Assembly (NCBI RefSeq): GCF_025822605.1
Contig: NZ_JACKTY010000012.1
Location: forward strand, 248,001 to 312,000
DNA from: Mycolicibacterium komossense
GTDB lineage: Bacteria; Actinomycetota; Actinomycetes; Mycobacteriales; Mycobacteriaceae
Direction: 5' to 3'
DNA length: 64,000 nucleotides
In this document: positions 18,936-29,393 of the stretch, piece after piece
How positions within the stretch are numbered: the first letter of the stretch is position 1
Layout: each line of letters begins with the position of its first letter
Notes under the pieces: model-generated
What the model was told of the DNA's origin: nothing
The model's database searches: none
Seen by the model: only the letters and a program-made list of their open reading frames with translations
Position numbers and translations under genes: made by a program

Positions 18936-19994
18936 TCACGCGGGGGCGTCGCGGCCCGAGACGGCCGCCGAAGAGAAGGTGGCCATCTCGGCCAGGGTGG
19001 CGATCGCCGCCCGCAACACCGGTAGTGCGATCGCGGCGCCGGTGCCTTCGCCCAGCCGCATCCCGAGATCGACGATCGGTTCCAGTTCGAGCTGGGCCAG
19101 TGCCAGGGTGTGCGCCGGTTCGGTCGACCGGTGCCCCGCCTGCCACCAGGCCCGGGCGCCGGGGGCCAGGCGCTCGGCGACCAGTGCTGCCGATGTCACC
19201 ACCACACCGTCGAGCAGCACCGGAGTGTGGCGGACCGCCGCCTGCGCCAGGAACCCGGCCATCGCGGCCAGGTCGGCGCCGCCGCCGACCCGCAGCACGG
19301 CGACGGGGTCGAAACGCACCGGGTGCACGCGGTAGAGCGCGTCGCGCACCGCCGCAGTTTTGCGGATCCAGCCGGCGTCGTCGATACCGGTACCGCGCCC
19401 GACCGCCGCCACCGGCTCGGTGTTGGTCAGCGATGCGATGAGAACCGTTGCTGCAGTGGTGTTCCCGATGCCCATATCACCGGCGATCAGCAGATCAGCA
19501 CCCGCGTCGACCTCTTCGTCGGCGATCCGGCGGCCCGCCTCGATCGCGGCGATCGTCTGCTCTTCGGTCAGCGCGTCCTCGATGGCAATGTCGCCGCTGG
19601 ACCGCCGAATTTTGTGGGCACCGATCGGCGGGGACAGCGGGTCGGAATCCACCGACACGTCGACCACCCGCACGGTCGCGCCCGCGGCCCCGGCGAGCAC
19701 GTTGATCGCGGCGCCGCCGGAATCGATATTGGCGACCATCTGCGCAGTCACCTCGGGTGGGAACGCCGAGACGCCCGAGCGGGCGACGCCGTGATCACCG
19801 GCGAACACCACCACTCTTGCCCGTTTGAATTGCCTTGGAGGACAGGAACTCTGGCATGAGGACACCCACACCGACAAATTCTCCAGCCGCCCTAACGCTC
19901 CTGGCGGCTTGGTCAGGGTGTCTTGCCGCGCCGCGGCCGCGGCGGCGCTGGCCGCATCGGGGGCGTCGACTGCGGGTATGTGGGACAGCTGCAT
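18936..19994 (-). CDS. cobT: nicotinate-nucleotide:dimethylbenzimidazole phosphoribosyltransferase
   Basis: This 352-aa enzyme makes alpha-ribazole phosphate for the lower B12 ligand. Characteristic blocks are PPGALGRLE near residue 30, [32 protein letters not shown], and the C-terminal [19 protein letters not shown] stretch containing the catalytic Glu region. ATG 19994 overlaps the cobU stop as TGATG, so translation is coupled. It corresponds to Rv2207. Confidence 0.95.
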   Translation of the reverse strand: MQLSHIPAVDAPDAASAAAAAARQDTLTKPPGALGRLENLSVWVSSCQSSCPPRQFKRARVVVFAGDHGVARSGVSAFPPEVTAQMVANIDSGGAAINVLAGAAGATVRVVDVSVDSDPLSPPIGAHKIRRSSGDIAIEDALTEEQTIAAIEAGRRIADEEVDAGADLLIAGDMGIGNTTAATVLIASLTNTEPVAAVGRGTGIDDAGWIRKTAAVRDALYRVHPVRFDPVAVLRVGGGADLAAMAGFLAQAAVRHTPVLLDGVVVTSAALVAERLAPGARAWWQAGHRSTEPAHTLALAQLELEPIVDLGMRLGEGTGAAIALPVLRAAIATLAEMATFSSAAVSGRDAPA

Positions 19995-20554
19995 CAGGGC
20001 GTCCGTTCGGGTTTGATGGGGATCGCCAGACCGGCGACCACCAGCACCACGCGATCACAGGCCGCGGCGAGCTGCTGGTTCAGAGTGCCGAGCGCATCGG
20101 CGAATCGGCGCCCGCTGGCAGTGGCGGGCACCACGGTCAGGCCCACCTCCGGGCTCACCAGCACCAACGGCGAACCGAATGTGCCGACGGCGCTGACCAG
20201 GTCGACGATGTCATCGGTGACCGGGCTTTCCGGCCCGCGATGCTCCCAGGCTTCGCGCCGGTCCATCGCCGCGGTGAGCCAGTTCCCGACATCATCGATC
20301 AGCGTGGGCGTACCGCCGAACTGCCGCAATTCGGTTGCCACATCCGTGGTTTCGGTGGTCGTCCAGTTCTGTGGGCGCCGCTGCCGGTGGGCCGAGACCC
20401 GTGCGGACCAGTCGCTACCGGCCGATGCGTCGTCGGCGGCAGCGCCGGTCGCGAGATAGCGGACCTGTGCGCCCGGGCCGACTGATTCGGCGATGGCCTC
20501 CTCGGCCCAGCGCGACTTTCCCGACCTGATACCGCCGAGCACGAGCGTGCGCAT
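19994..20554 (-). CDS. cobU: adenosylcobinamide kinase/guanylyltransferase
   Basis: This 186-aa bifunctional enzyme phosphorylates adenosylcobinamide and transfers GMP to it. The P-loop GGIRSGKS is at residues 7-14. H56 in SAHRQRRP is the expected guanylylation site. In M. tuberculosis cobU is at Rv0254c, away from cobT/cobS; here all three nucleotide-loop genes form one run. It lies 15 bases downstream of the DUF3043 gene on the same strand. Confidence 0.93.
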   Translation of the reverse strand: MRTLVLGGIRSGKSRWAEEAIAESVGPGAQVRYLATGAAADDASAGSDWSARVSAHRQRRPQNWTTTETTDVATELRQFGGTPTLIDDVGNWLTAAMDRREAWEHRGPESPVTDDIVDLVSAVGTFGSPLVLVSPEVGLTVVPATASGRRFADALGTLNQQLAAACDRVVLVVAGLAIPIKPERTP

Positions 20555-20569
20555 CTGTGACCGTGCGGA

Positions 20570-21247
20570 TCAGGCGATGACGGTGTCGCCGCGGTTGACC
20601 TGAGGCTTCGGCGCCCGCATCCGGCGGATCTGCGATGCCCGGCCGGCTGCGTAAAGCCCGAGCTTCAACCGGCTTTCGGTGTTGTTCGGGAACTTGACGT
20701 CCACCGCGTTGCCGACCTTGCGGGCCAGCAGGATACCGTCGACAGCCATCAGCCCCATCAGGATGAGCATGGCGGGGGAGACGAACAGCTGAACCTGCGG
20801 GACGCCGAGCATGACGAAGATCAGCAGCAGGGCGAACGGCATGAACAGCCCGAGCAGGTTACGCCGGGCATCGACGATATCGCGCACGTAGCGGCGCAGC
20901 GGGCCCTGGTCGCGAGGCAGCAGGTAAGCCTCTTCCCCGGCCATCATCCTTTCGCGCCGCTCGTTCATCGACGCGCGCCGCTCGTTTCGCTCGATCTTCT
21001 TCTCTTCGCGGCTCAGCTTCGGCCCGGCCACCGCTTTGCGTCGCGCCCTGGCCTCAGCCGATGTCATCGGTGCCGGCGCAACCGGTCCACGCTTGCGGGC
21101 ACTCTCGCTGCGCTTCGGGGTGGGTCGGCCCTTCGGCGCGGTCTTCGTCGAGACACCATCGGTGCCGTCGGTCGCCTCGGCCCCGGTCGGCTCGGCCGAC
21201 CCGGCCGCGTTCTCGTCGCCGTCTTTCTTGCGGCCCAGCAGCTTCAC
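20570..21247 (-). CDS. DUF3043 membrane protein (Rv2206-like)
   Basis: This 225-aa protein has a charged, Lys/Arg/Glu-rich N-terminal half. Two or three hydrophobic segments follow at about 130-180 (LLGLFMPFALLLIFVMLG and LFVSPAMLILMGLMAVDGILL), with a basic C-terminus. It is the DUF3043 family seen in actinobacteria; the function is unknown. GTG 21247 was chosen because TAACCT lies seven bases before it, indicating a leaderless start, and the length fits Rv2206. It is divergent from glxK and probably leads the cobU-T-S operon. Confidence 0.88.
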   Translation of the reverse strand: MKLLGRKKDGDENAAGSAEPTGAEATDGTDGVSTKTAPKGRPTPKRSESARKRGPVAPAPMTSAEARARRKAVAGPKLSREEKKIERNERRASMNERRERMMAGEEAYLLPRDQGPLRRYVRDIVDARRNLLGLFMPFALLLIFVMLGVPQVQLFVSPAMLILMGLMAVDGILLARKVGNAVDVKFPNNTESRLKLGLYAAGRASQIRRMRAPKPQVNRGDTVIA

Positions 21248-21254
21248 GTCAGCA

Positions 21255-21260
21255 AGGTTA
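21255..21260 (-). promoter_or_regulatory. -10 element for leaderless DUF3043 gene
   Basis: On the minus strand TAACCT is followed by seven bases and GTG 21247. No Shine-Dalgarno is present. It faces the glxK promoter across a 71-base gap. Confidence 0.45.
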
Positions 21261-21306
21261 CTTCGCATTGCCCGGTGCCCGGCATGCACCTCCGCATGAC
21301 CAGCCT

Positions 21307-21312
21307 TAATCT
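21307..21312 (+). promoter_or_regulatory. -10 element for leaderless glxK
   Basis: TAATCT is followed by GCACAG and then ATG 21319. The six-base spacing predicts a leaderless mRNA. Confidence 0.6.
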
Positions 21313-21318
21313 GCACAG

Positions 21319-22419
21319 ATGACGGGTGCCCAGAACGCCAGCCTGCGGGTGCTGATCGCCCCCGACTGTTTCGGCGACACCCTGACGGCGGTCGAGGCGG
21401 CGCAGGCGATCGCCGTCGGCTGGCAGCAGGCCCGACCCGATGACGAGCTCTCGCTGGCGCCGCAGTCCGACGGAGGCCCCGGCTTTGTCGGAGTGCTCGC
21501 CAGCCGGTTGGGCGAACTGCGGCACATCCGGGTGGCCGGCCCGCTGAGCTCGGACGTCGACGCGGATTGGGTCTTCGATCCCGTCTCCAACACCGCCTAT
21601 ATCGAATGCGCACAGGCCTGCGGGCTGGCACTGCTCGGCGGTCCGCCGACCGTGCAGACCGCGGAGGCTGCGCACAGCGAAGGTGTCGGGCAACTGATCG
21701 CGGCGGCGCTGGCTGCGGGCGCGACGCGCATCGCGGTCGGTCTCGGGGGTAGCGGCAGCACCGACGGTGGCCGGGGCATGGTCGCGGCGCTGGGTGGTGT
21801 GGCGGCGGCCAGAGCCGCGCTGGCCGGTGTCGATCTGATCGCCGCATCCGACGTCGAGCATCCGCTGCTCGGGGTTCGGGGTGCCGCGCACGTGTTCGGT
21901 CCGCAGAAGGGCGCCGATCCGGCGACGGTGTTGAAGCTGGAGCAGCGGATGACCCAATGGGCCGCGGAACTGGACGCGGTGGCCGGCCGCGCGATCAGTA
22001 CCGAGCCGGGCGCGGGCGCCGCCGGCGGGATCGGGGCGGCGTTGCTGGCGCTGGGCGGGCGCCGGGAGTCCGGCGCCGCGATCATCGCCGAGTACACCCA
22101 CCTCGCCGACGATGTCGCCGCGGCGGATCTGATCATCACCGGTGAGGGGCGTTTCGACGATCAATCGCTGCACGGCAAGGTGGTCAGCGCGCTGGCCAAC
22201 GGCGCAAGGGAGCACCACACACCGGTGCTGGTGCTGGCCGGACAGGTGACCCTCGACGACGAGACCCTGCGCGCCGCGGGCATCCTGGTGGCGTTCTCGA
22301 TCACCGACTTTGCCGGTTCGGTGCAACTGGCCATCGACGACGCGGCGAATCAGCTGGCTGGGCTGGCGTGCAAGACCGCTGTGGAACTCGGGAATAGCGG
22401 GGAAACAAGGTACCGTTGA
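21319..22419 (+). CDS. glxK: glycerate kinase
   Basis: This 366-aa enzyme belongs to glycerate kinase family 1 and phosphorylates glycerate. Typical blocks are [43 protein letters not shown] and [16 protein letters not shown]. In many family members the first block reads DSFKG; here it reads DCFGD. It corresponds to Rv2205c. The start is leaderless. An A-type Fe-S carrier follows after 79 bases. Confidence 0.92.
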   Translation: MTGAQNASLRVLIAPDCFGDTLTAVEAAQAIAVGWQQARPDDELSLAPQSDGGPGFVGVLASRLGELRHIRVAGPLSSDVDADWVFDPVSNTAYIECAQACGLALLGGPPTVQTAEAAHSEGVGQLIAAALAAGATRIAVGLGGSGSTDGGRGMVAALGGVAAARAALAGVDLIAASDVEHPLLGVRGAAHVFGPQKGADPATVLKLEQRMTQWAAELDAVAGRAISTEPGAGAAGGIGAALLALGGRRESGAAIIAEYTHLADDVAAADLIITGEGRFDDQSLHGKVVSALANGAREHHTPVLVLAGQVTLDDETLRAAGILVAFSITDFAGSVQLAIDDAANQLAGLACKTAVELGNSGETRYR

Positions 22420-22498
22420 TGTCGGTAGTACCCGTGGGTGTCAAGCCGTGTGCTGCAAAGCCGAGGTTCACCCGCCAACAAGCCACGAGGGAGACGCA

Positions 22499-22861
22499 AT
22501 GTCCGTTCAGCAAGAGTCTGTGACCAGCACTGAGACCCACGGCGCCGTCCTGACCCCGGCCGCCGCGGCCAAGGCGAAGTCGCTGCTGGAGCAGGAGGGC
22601 CGCGACGATCTGGCACTGCGCATCGCCGTGCAGCCGGGCGGTTGCGCCGGCCTGCGCTACAACCTCTTCTTCGACGACCGCACCCTCGACGGAGACCTGA
22701 CCGTCGACTTCGACGGTGTTACGTTGACCGTCGACCGGATGAGCGCGCCATACATCCAGGGTGCCCAGATCGACTTCGTCGACACCATCGAGAAGCAGGG
22801 CTTCACTATCGACAACCCGAACGCCACCGGCTCATGCGCCTGCGGCGATTCGTTCAACTGA
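22499..22861 (+). CDS. erpA: A-type iron-sulfur carrier (HesB/IscA/ErpA family)
   Basis: This 120-aa protein carries and delivers Fe-S clusters. The three conserved cysteines are C49 (GGCAGLRY), C113 and C115 (GSCACGDSF). ATG 22499 follows GAGGGAGAC. It corresponds to Rv2204c. A strong hairpin follows the stop. Whether it acts as ErpA or IscA in vivo cannot be told from sequence; the suf genes are elsewhere. LipA is one likely Fe-S client encoded in this window. Confidence 0.9.
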   Translation: MSVQQESVTSTETHGAVLTPAAAAKAKSLLEQEGRDDLALRIAVQPGGCAGLRYNLFFDDRTLDGDLTVDFDGVTLTVDRMSAPYIQGAQIDFVDTIEKQGFTIDNPNATGSCACGDSFN

Positions 22862-22882
22862 CCCTCAGCTGATCCAGCCGGA

Positions 22883-22914
22883 GTTCTGGCGGGTCGATTT
22901 TGACCCGCTAGAAC
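22883..22914. terminator. bidirectional hairpin between erpA and Rv2203-like gene
   Basis: GTTCTGGCGGGTC (22883-22895) pairs with GACCCGCTAGAAC (22902-22914), giving 13 pairs with one G.U and a GATTTT loop. The stop codon of the convergent gene lies inside the right arm. Confidence 0.7.
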
Positions 22915-23576
22915 ATCCCCGCTGTGCGTAAGACATACGAGCAGACCAGGATCTCGTTGTTGTAGGCGAGTAGTTGAGCCACGCCCTGGCGCTCGGCATT
23001 GCCACGTCCGCCGCTGGCCGGTACGACATTCATGGTGAAGAGCACCTGCGCCGCCGTCGGCGAGGCGAAGACGATGGTGTCCACCGAGGTCACCTCGGCC
23101 GATGAAAACTGCTTCTGGAACGCGTCGCTGGACAACGTCGCCAGTGCATTGTCCGAACGTCGGTCTTTCACGCCGTCGTAGAGGCCGCAGAGGCCGTTGC
23201 GGGCAATCACCTCGACATCGTCTTTCGACAGGGCGTCGAGGTAGTGCTGAATCGCCTGCTTCGCCGAGGATGCCGTCAGCACGGTGTTACTGGTTCCGGA
23301 TCCGCCGCGGACCGCGAACGCGATCGTCGTCACCAGAGCAGCGATCACCGCCAGCCCCACTACCGTTCCCACCACCACCGGCCACCGGCGCCGTTTCGGA
23401 TACGGCACCGGCGGGGGCAGCTGGCCGGGGAACTGCGCTGACGGGTACGGATTGACATACGCTTCGGGGTAGGTGGGCTGCCCGGCGAATGGCTGACTCT
23501 GGTGGGCATTAGGGTGGGAATCCGAATAAGGTCCGACTGCGCCGGAACCCTGGTGCGGCGGATAAGGGCCGGCCAT
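22908..23576 (-). CDS. Pro-rich single-pass membrane protein (Rv2203-like)
   Basis: This 222-aa protein has a Pro/Tyr/Gln/Ser-rich cytoplasmic tail of about 60 residues. A basic YPKRRRW stop and one transmembrane helix (VVVGTVVGLAVIAALVTTIAF) at about 67-88 come next. An extracytoplasmic domain of about 130 residues follows with two Cys residues (LCGLYDG, LVCSYVL) that could form a disulfide. The outer domain resembles small DUF4878/NTF2-like folds, which is only an impression. ATG 23576 follows GGGGAG. The function is unknown. Confidence 0.8.
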   Translation of the reverse strand: MAGPYPPHQGSGAVGPYSDSHPNAHQSQPFAGQPTYPEAYVNPYPSAQFPGQLPPPVPYPKRRRWPVVVGTVVGLAVIAALVTTIAFAVRGGSGTSNTVLTASSAKQAIQHYLDALSKDDVEVIARNGLCGLYDGVKDRRSDNALATLSSDAFQKQFSSAEVTSVDTIVFASPTAAQVLFTMNVVPASGGRGNAERQGVAQLLAYNNEILVCSYVLRTAGMF

Positions 23577-23717
23577 GGTTCTCCCCGGGGTTGACTGTCA
23601 TCGCGGACACGAGCACGAGGCCGGTCCATCTGGCTTTGTAGGCAGGTTAGCGCAGAGCCACCACGCTCACCCTGATCGTCGGTCCGGGTAGGCTTATCTA
23701 GCTAGGCTTATGAATGA

Positions 23718-24707
<990 letters not shown>

Positions 24708-24723
24708 TGCTGGCCGAACAGAC

Positions 24724-24764
24724 GTAAAGACCCCGACAGCCCCGGCGTGTCGGGGGTCCTTTAC
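24724..24764. terminator. bidirectional hairpin between adoK and asnB
   Basis: GTAAAGACCCCGACA (24724-24738) pairs with the 17-base right arm at 24748-24764, with a two-base bulge. It lies 17 bases after the adoK stop and 16 bases from the asnB stop. Confidence 0.7.
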
Positions 24765-24779
24765 GACTGCTCGCTCCCC

Positions 24780-26711
24780 TCAGAGCTGGACCGGGTAAAC
24801 CGGCTCACTGATCGACGGCGTCACCGAACCGTCGATGAAGATGGCGAACCACAGCATGAAGATCAACACGGTCCACAGCCGACGACTGTGATCGCTCACT
24901 CCCATTCGGTGCTCGTCCAACATCCGCCGGACGGCGGCGATGTCGACAAACTCACCGGCCTGCGACGAGTCGACCATCTGATAGGCCCAGTCCAACAGTT
25001 CACCCGAGCGCAGCCAGTGCCGGATCGGCACCGGGAAGCCGAGTTTGGCGCGATGCAGCACGTGGGCGGGCACGATCGGTTCCAGCGCCCGCCGCAGGGC
25101 GTACTTGGTGGTGGTCCTGGTGATCTTCTGCTCCAACGGAAGCCGCGAGGCGACCGCGAACACCTCCGGGTCCAAGAACGGCACCCTGAGCTCCAGCGAA
25201 TTGGCCATCGTCATCTTGTCGGCCTTGACCAGGATGTCGCCGCGCAACCAGGTGAACAGGTCGATGTGCTGCATCCGAGCGACCGGGTCCCAGCCCTGCG
25301 ACTGCGCGTACAGCGGCGCCGTCACATCGGTGTGCGTCCAGTCCGGCCGGAAGCCGGGCAGCACGGCCCGCAGTTGAGCGTCGGAGAAGCTGCGTGCGTT
25401 GCCGTAGTAGCGCTCTTCGAGAGTCAGCGAGCCGCGGTGCAGCAGACTTTTACCGCGCATCCCGTCAGGCAGGGGTTTGGACGCCTTACCCACCGAGCGC
25501 CGCAGCGGCCGGGGTAGATAGTCGAATGCCTTGAGTGACAACGGTTCCCGGTAGATCGTGTAACCGCCGAACAGCTCGTCGGCGCCTTCGCCCGACAGCA
25601 CCACCTTTACGTGCTTACGGGCTTCGCGCGCGATGAAGAACAACGGGACCAAGGCGGGGTCGGCGACGGGCTCGTCGAGATACCAGACGATTTCGGGCAG
25701 CGCCGCGACGAACTCGGCCTGACTGACCACCTTCGTGACATGTCGCGCGCCGATCGCCTCGGCGGAGGCCACGGCGACGTCGACCTCGGAGAAGCCTTCG
25801 CGTTCGAAACCGGTGGTGAACGTGATCAGCTTAGGGTTGTGCCGGATGGCCAGGGCGGCGATCGCCGTCGAATCGATACCGCCGGACAGAAACGCGCCGA
25901 CGGTCACATCGGCGCGCATGTGCTTGGCGACCGAATCCTCCAGGACGGCGGTGATCTCGTCGTAGCGCGTCTTCTCACGACCCGACACGAACGGCACGGG
26001 GGAGAACCGCGGCACGAAATAGCGAGTGACCTCGGGTGCGGCCCCCGGCCGGATCCGGGCGTAACTGCCCGATTCCAGCCGGCGCACACCGCGCTGCAGC
26101 GTCTCGGGTTCGGGGACGTACTGCAGCACGGTGTAGTGCTGCACGGCGCGCCCGTCGATTCCGGTGTCGAAGCCGACCGCATCGGCCAGGTCGAGTAGGC
26201 ATTTCTTCTCGCTGCCGACCACGGTGCCCGCCGGGCCCGTCGCCATGAACAGCGGTTTGATCCCGAACGGGTCGCGGGCGCAGAACAACTCGCCGGCCTC
26301 GGTATCCCACAGCGCGAACGCGAACATGCCGCGCAGCCGGGTCAGTGCCTCGGTGCCCCAGTAGTGATAGGCGGCGACGATGGCCTCACCGTCGCCTTCC
26401 GTGGCGAACTCCGCACCGAAGTCGGACCGCAGTGCAGCCCTCAACTCCAAGTAGTTGTAGATCTCGCCGTTGAACACCAGCGCGTACCGCTCCGGTGACT
26501 CCGGTGGACCCCACCGCAGCGGTTGATGGGAGTGCGCGATGTCGATGATGGACAGCCGGTTGAAACCCAGCACCACATCGTCGTTCGACCAGGTCCCCGG
26601 CTCGTCGGGGCCGCGGTGGCGCATCAGATGCGACGAATCCGCCACCGCGCCGACGATCTCGTCTGTGACGGACCGGGCGGGGGCACACACCAGGGCAAGC
26701 AGTCCGCACAT
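24780..26711 (-). CDS. asnB: glutamine-dependent asparagine synthetase-type amidotransferase, AsnB
   Basis: This 643-aa enzyme has a class II glutaminase domain with nucleophile Cys2 (MCGLLALV) at about 1-200. The C-terminal synthetase domain has the PP-loop FLSGGIDSTAI and SGEGADELFGGYTIY. In M. smegmatis this AsnB amidates meso-diaminopimelate in peptidoglycan, and the corynebacterial homologue is LtsA. ATG 26711 is fixed by Cys2, which must follow the initiator Met; the longer frame upstream is rejected. It is divergent from ctaC. Confidence 0.95.
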   Translation of the reverse strand: MCGLLALVCAPARSVTDEIVGAVADSSHLMRHRGPDEPGTWSNDDVVLGFNRLSIIDIAHSHQPLRWGPPESPERYALVFNGEIYNYLELRAALRSDFGAEFATEGDGEAIVAAYHYWGTEALTRLRGMFAFALWDTEAGELFCARDPFGIKPLFMATGPAGTVVGSEKKCLLDLADAVGFDTGIDGRAVQHYTVLQYVPEPETLQRGVRRLESGSYARIRPGAAPEVTRYFVPRFSPVPFVSGREKTRYDEITAVLEDSVAKHMRADVTVGAFLSGGIDSTAIAALAIRHNPKLITFTTGFEREGFSEVDVAVASAEAIGARHVTKVVSQAEFVAALPEIVWYLDEPVADPALVPLFFIAREARKHVKVVLSGEGADELFGGYTIYREPLSLKAFDYLPRPLRRSVGKASKPLPDGMRGKSLLHRGSLTLEERYYGNARSFSDAQLRAVLPGFRPDWTHTDVTAPLYAQSQGWDPVARMQHIDLFTWLRGDILVKADKMTMANSLELRVPFLDPEVFAVASRLPLEQKITRTTTKYALRRALEPIVPAHVLHRAKLGFPVPIRHWLRSGELLDWAYQMVDSSQAGEFVDIAAVRRMLDEHRMGVSDHSRRLWTVLIFMLWFAIFIDGSVTPSISEPVYPVQL

Positions 26712-26786
26712 CGCAGCCAAGTATGCCTCAAAAAACACATAGGGCAGGTGTGTCGAGCTTGGTGGGTGGGCGTGGTCTACGCTGCG

Positions 26787-26792
26787 TAGTAT
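26787..26792 (+). promoter_or_regulatory. possible -10 element upstream of ctaC
   Basis: TAGTAT fits the mycobacterial -10 consensus, 94 bases before the ctaC start. No good -35 is visible at standard spacing, so this is tentative. Confidence 0.35.
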
Positions 26793-26886
26793 TCGATTCG
26801 CCATCACGCGCCTGCGGTGAGACTCGTTGTGCGCGAGATGCCGTAGAGATGCTGGTGAGCACGACCTTGACACAGGAGGCGCCGAC

Positions 26887-27942
26887 GTGAAGACCCGCGG
26901 GCTTGGCTTTTCTCGAAGCCGTTCTCGTCGGTTCCGGATGGTGGCGCTGGCGGTGACGCTGGCAGCTGCCGCGCTCACGCTGAGCGGCTGCACCTGGTCC
27001 GAGGCGATCGGACTGGGCTGGCCGGAGGGCATTACCCCGGAAGCGCACGCCAACCGCGAGCTGTGGGTGGCCTCGTTGGCCGCCTCGCTGGTGATCGGCG
27101 TCATTGTCTGGGGCCTGATGTTCTGGACAGCCGCGTTCCACCGGAAGAAGGCCACCGACACCGAGCTGCCGCGTCAGTTCGGCTACAACATGCCGCTGGA
27201 GCTGGTGCTCACGGTCGTGCCCTTCCTGATCATCTCGGTGCTCTTCTACTTCACCGTGGTGGTGCAGGAGAAGATGCTGCACAAGGACCCGAACCCTGAG
27301 GTGACCATCGACGTCACCGCATTCCAGTGGAACTGGAAGTTCGGTTACCAGAAGATCGACTTCAAAGACGGCACATTCGACTACGACGGCGCCGACCCGG
27401 CCCGCAAAGAGGCGATGTCGTCCAAGCCCGAAGGCACGGACGAGCACGGTGAGGAACTCGTCGGCGCGCTGCACGGCCAGAACCCCGAGGACCGCACCTA
27501 CCTGAACTTCGACAAGGTCGAGACGCTCGGGTCCAGCAACGAGATCCCGGTCCTGGTGTTGCCTGCCGGTAAGCGCATCCAGTTCGAGATCGCCTCGGCC
27601 GACGTCGTCCACGGATTCTGGGTGCCGGAGTTCCTGTTCAAGCGCGACGTGATGCCGGAGCCGAAGGCGAACCACTCCGACAACGTCTTCCAGGTCAGCG
27701 AAATCCTGAAGACCGGAGCGTTCGTCGGCCGCTGCACCGAGATGTGCGGCACCTACCACTCGATGATGAACTTCGAAGTCCGGGTCGTCGAACCCAACGA
27801 CTTCAAGGCTTACCTGGAGCAGCGGATCGCCGGTAAGACCAACGCCGAGGCACTACAGGCAATCAACCAACCACCGCTGGCGGTCACCACGCATCCGTTC
27901 GATACGCGTCGCGGCCAGATGGCGCCGCAGGCGAGCAACTAG
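26887..27942 (+). CDS. ctaC: cytochrome c oxidase subunit II
   Basis: This 351-aa lipoprotein subunit carries the CuA centre of the aa3 oxidase. The signal peptide ends in lipobox LSGC with Cys35. Two transmembrane helices follow at about 60-80 and 105-125. The CuA loop is [12 protein letters not shown], and an upstream His is in DVVHGFWVP. An acidic insertion of about 60 residues ([14 protein letters not shown]) is typical of actinobacterial CtaC. GTG 26887 has AGGAGG upstream. ctaF follows directly. Confidence 0.97.
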   Translation: MKTRGLGFSRSRSRRFRMVALAVTLAAAALTLSGCTWSEAIGLGWPEGITPEAHANRELWVASLAASLVIGVIVWGLMFWTAAFHRKKATDTELPRQFGYNMPLELVLTVVPFLIISVLFYFTVVVQEKMLHKDPNPEVTIDVTAFQWNWKFGYQKIDFKDGTFDYDGADPARKEAMSSKPEGTDEHGEELVGALHGQNPEDRTYLNFDKVETLGSSNEIPVLVLPAGKRIQFEIASADVVHGFWVPEFLFKRDVMPEPKANHSDNVFQVSEILKTGAFVGRCTEMCGTYHSMMNFEVRVVEPNDFKAYLEQRIAGKTNAEALQAINQPPLAVTTHPFDTRRGQMAPQASN

Positions 27943-27954
27943 GACAGGGGCGAT

Positions 27955-28374
27955 ATGCATATCGAAGCCAGGCTGTTCGAGATCCTCACCGCGTTCTTCG
28001 TGCTGGCTGCCGTCGGCTACGGCGCGCTGACCGCGATCTTCCAATACGGTGGCGTCGAGTGGGCCGGTGTGACCGCACTCGTGCTGACCTCCGGTCTTTC
28101 TCTGATCATCGGAACTTTCTTCCGGTTCGTCGCTCGGCGTCTCGACACCAGGCCCGAGGACTACGAAGACGCCGAGATCAGCGATGGCGCGGGGGAGTTG
28201 GGCTTCTTCAGCCCGCACAGCTGGTGGCCGATCCTGATCGCGCTATCCGCCTCGGTGACCGCGGTCGGCCTCGCGCTGTGGCTGCCGTGGTTGATCGTCG
28301 GTGGCGTGGTCTTCGTGCTGAGCACAGTCGCAGGTCTGGTCTTCGAGTACTACCTGGCGCCCGAGAAGCACTGA
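27955..28374 (+). CDS. ctaF: cytochrome c oxidase subunit IV
   Basis: This 139-aa subunit has four hydrophobic segments: near the N-terminus ([16 protein letters not shown]), [36 protein letters not shown] and [17 protein letters not shown]. It is the actinobacterial CtaF type, corresponding to Rv2199c. ATG 27955 follows AGGGGCG, 13 bases after ctaC, so the two form an operon. Confidence 0.95.
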   Translation: MHIEARLFEILTAFFVLAAVGYGALTAIFQYGGVEWAGVTALVLTSGLSLIIGTFFRFVARRLDTRPEDYEDAEISDGAGELGFFSPHSWWPILIALSASVTAVGLALWLPWLIVGGVVFVLSTVAGLVFEYYLAPEKH

Positions 28375-28404
28375 CACTGCACTCGCCACGGGCGGCCTGA
28401 GAAG

Positions 28405-28423
28405 GTCACAATCGTGGCGTCAC
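28405..28423. promoter_or_regulatory. GTCAC direct repeat upstream of mmpS3
   Basis: GTCAC occurs at 28405-28409 and 28419-28423, a 14-base period. The MtrA response regulator is reported to bind loosely spaced GTCAC-type direct repeats near cell-wall genes. The similarity is weak and the assignment tentative. Confidence 0.25.
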
Positions 28424-28562
28424 TTAATTTTGCGATGGTCGCGTCATATCGGCTGCGCCCCCGCGGTTGGGTAGTGTTGCCGAGGCACGACAGGCATGGC
28501 GGGCACTCCACGGGGTACTCATCGGCGTGCCGTGATGACGTCATCGAGAAGGACAGGCAGAG

Positions 28563-29393
28563 ATGAGCGGGCCTCCCCCTAATGGACAGCCCCCGGGATC
28601 GGAGTCCGGCGAAGAACCCACGCGGGACGCCGGTGGTTCGGATTTTCCGTCGCAGGCGTATTCAGCTCCGGAATCCGAGCAGTTCACCAGCGGCCCTTAT
28701 GTGCCCGCCGACCCGAACCTCTACGACTACGACAGCTACGAGTCGAGCGAGCAGGGCGAGGACGTTCGACCGCCGCGCTGGCCGTGGGTGGTCGGTGTCA
28801 CCGCAATCATCGCCGCGATCTCTCTCGTCGTCTCGGTCGCACTCTTGGTGACCAGCACGGATACCAACAAGCTTGCGACGCCGATGACGACCACCACCAC
28901 AGCCCCCCCGGTGCAGGACGAAATCACCACGACCACACCGCCGCCACCACCCCCGCCGCCGACCACCGAAGAACCGCCGCCGCCGCCACCGCCGGAGACG
29001 GTGACCGTCACATCCGAACCGCCGCCGCCGCCACCTCCGCCGCCGACCGAGGAGGCCCCCCCACCTGTGACCACGACGACACCACCCCCGCCCCCACCGC
29101 CGACGTCGACCACGCCGGCCGGTCCGCGTCAGGTCACCTATTCGGTGACGGGAACGAAGGCCCCGGGTGACATCATCTCGGTGACTTTCATCGACGCAGC
29201 GGGCCGTCAGCGCACGCAGCGCAACGTCTACATCCCGTGGTCGCTGACGGTGACCCCGATCTCGCAGTCCGATGTGGGCTCGGTCCAGGCGTCCAGCCTG
29301 TTCCTGGTGAGCAAACTCAACTGCTCCATCACCGCCAGCGACGGCACCGTCCTGTCGTCCAATACCGGCAACGCCGCCCAGACCAGCTGCTGA
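28563..29393 (+). CDS. mmpS3: MmpS3-like single-pass membrane protein
   Basis: This 276-aa protein has an acidic cytoplasmic N-terminus of about 75 residues and one transmembrane helix ([22 protein letters not shown]) at about 78-100. A Pro/Thr/Glu-rich spacer spans about 110-190, and a C-terminal MmpS domain follows ([22 protein letters not shown]) with two Cys (NCSIT and terminal TSC). It corresponds to Rv2198c. Unlike other MmpS genes, no MmpL partner lies next to it. ATG 28563 follows AAGGACAGG. Confidence 0.92.
   Translation: MSGPPPNGQPPGSESGEEPTRDAGGSDFPSQAYSAPESEQFTSGPYVPADPNLYDYDSYESSEQGEDVRPPRWPWVVGVTAIIAAISLVVSVALLVTSTDTNKLATPMTTTTTAPPVQDEITTTTPPPPPPPPTTEEPPPPPPPETVTVTSEPPPPPPPPPTEEAPPPVTTTTPPPPPPPTSTTPAGPRQVTYSVTGTKAPGDIISVTFIDAAGRQRTQRNVYIPWSLTVTPISQSDVGSVQASSLFLVSKLNCSITASDGTVLSSNTGNAAQTSC
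28890..29115 (+). repeat. proline-run low-complexity region in mmpS3
   Basis: Runs of CCG/CCA/CCC codons encode seven to nine consecutive prolines four times, separated by Thr and Glu stretches. On the opposite strand the same bases read as Gly/Val runs, which are not coding. Confidence 0.85.

Noticed and set aside
20555..20569. Possible cobalamin riboswitch for the cob genes
   Set aside because: The gap before cobU is only 15 bases and the gap before the DUF3043 gene is 71 bases, too short for a B12 riboswitch; no B12-box sequence was seen.
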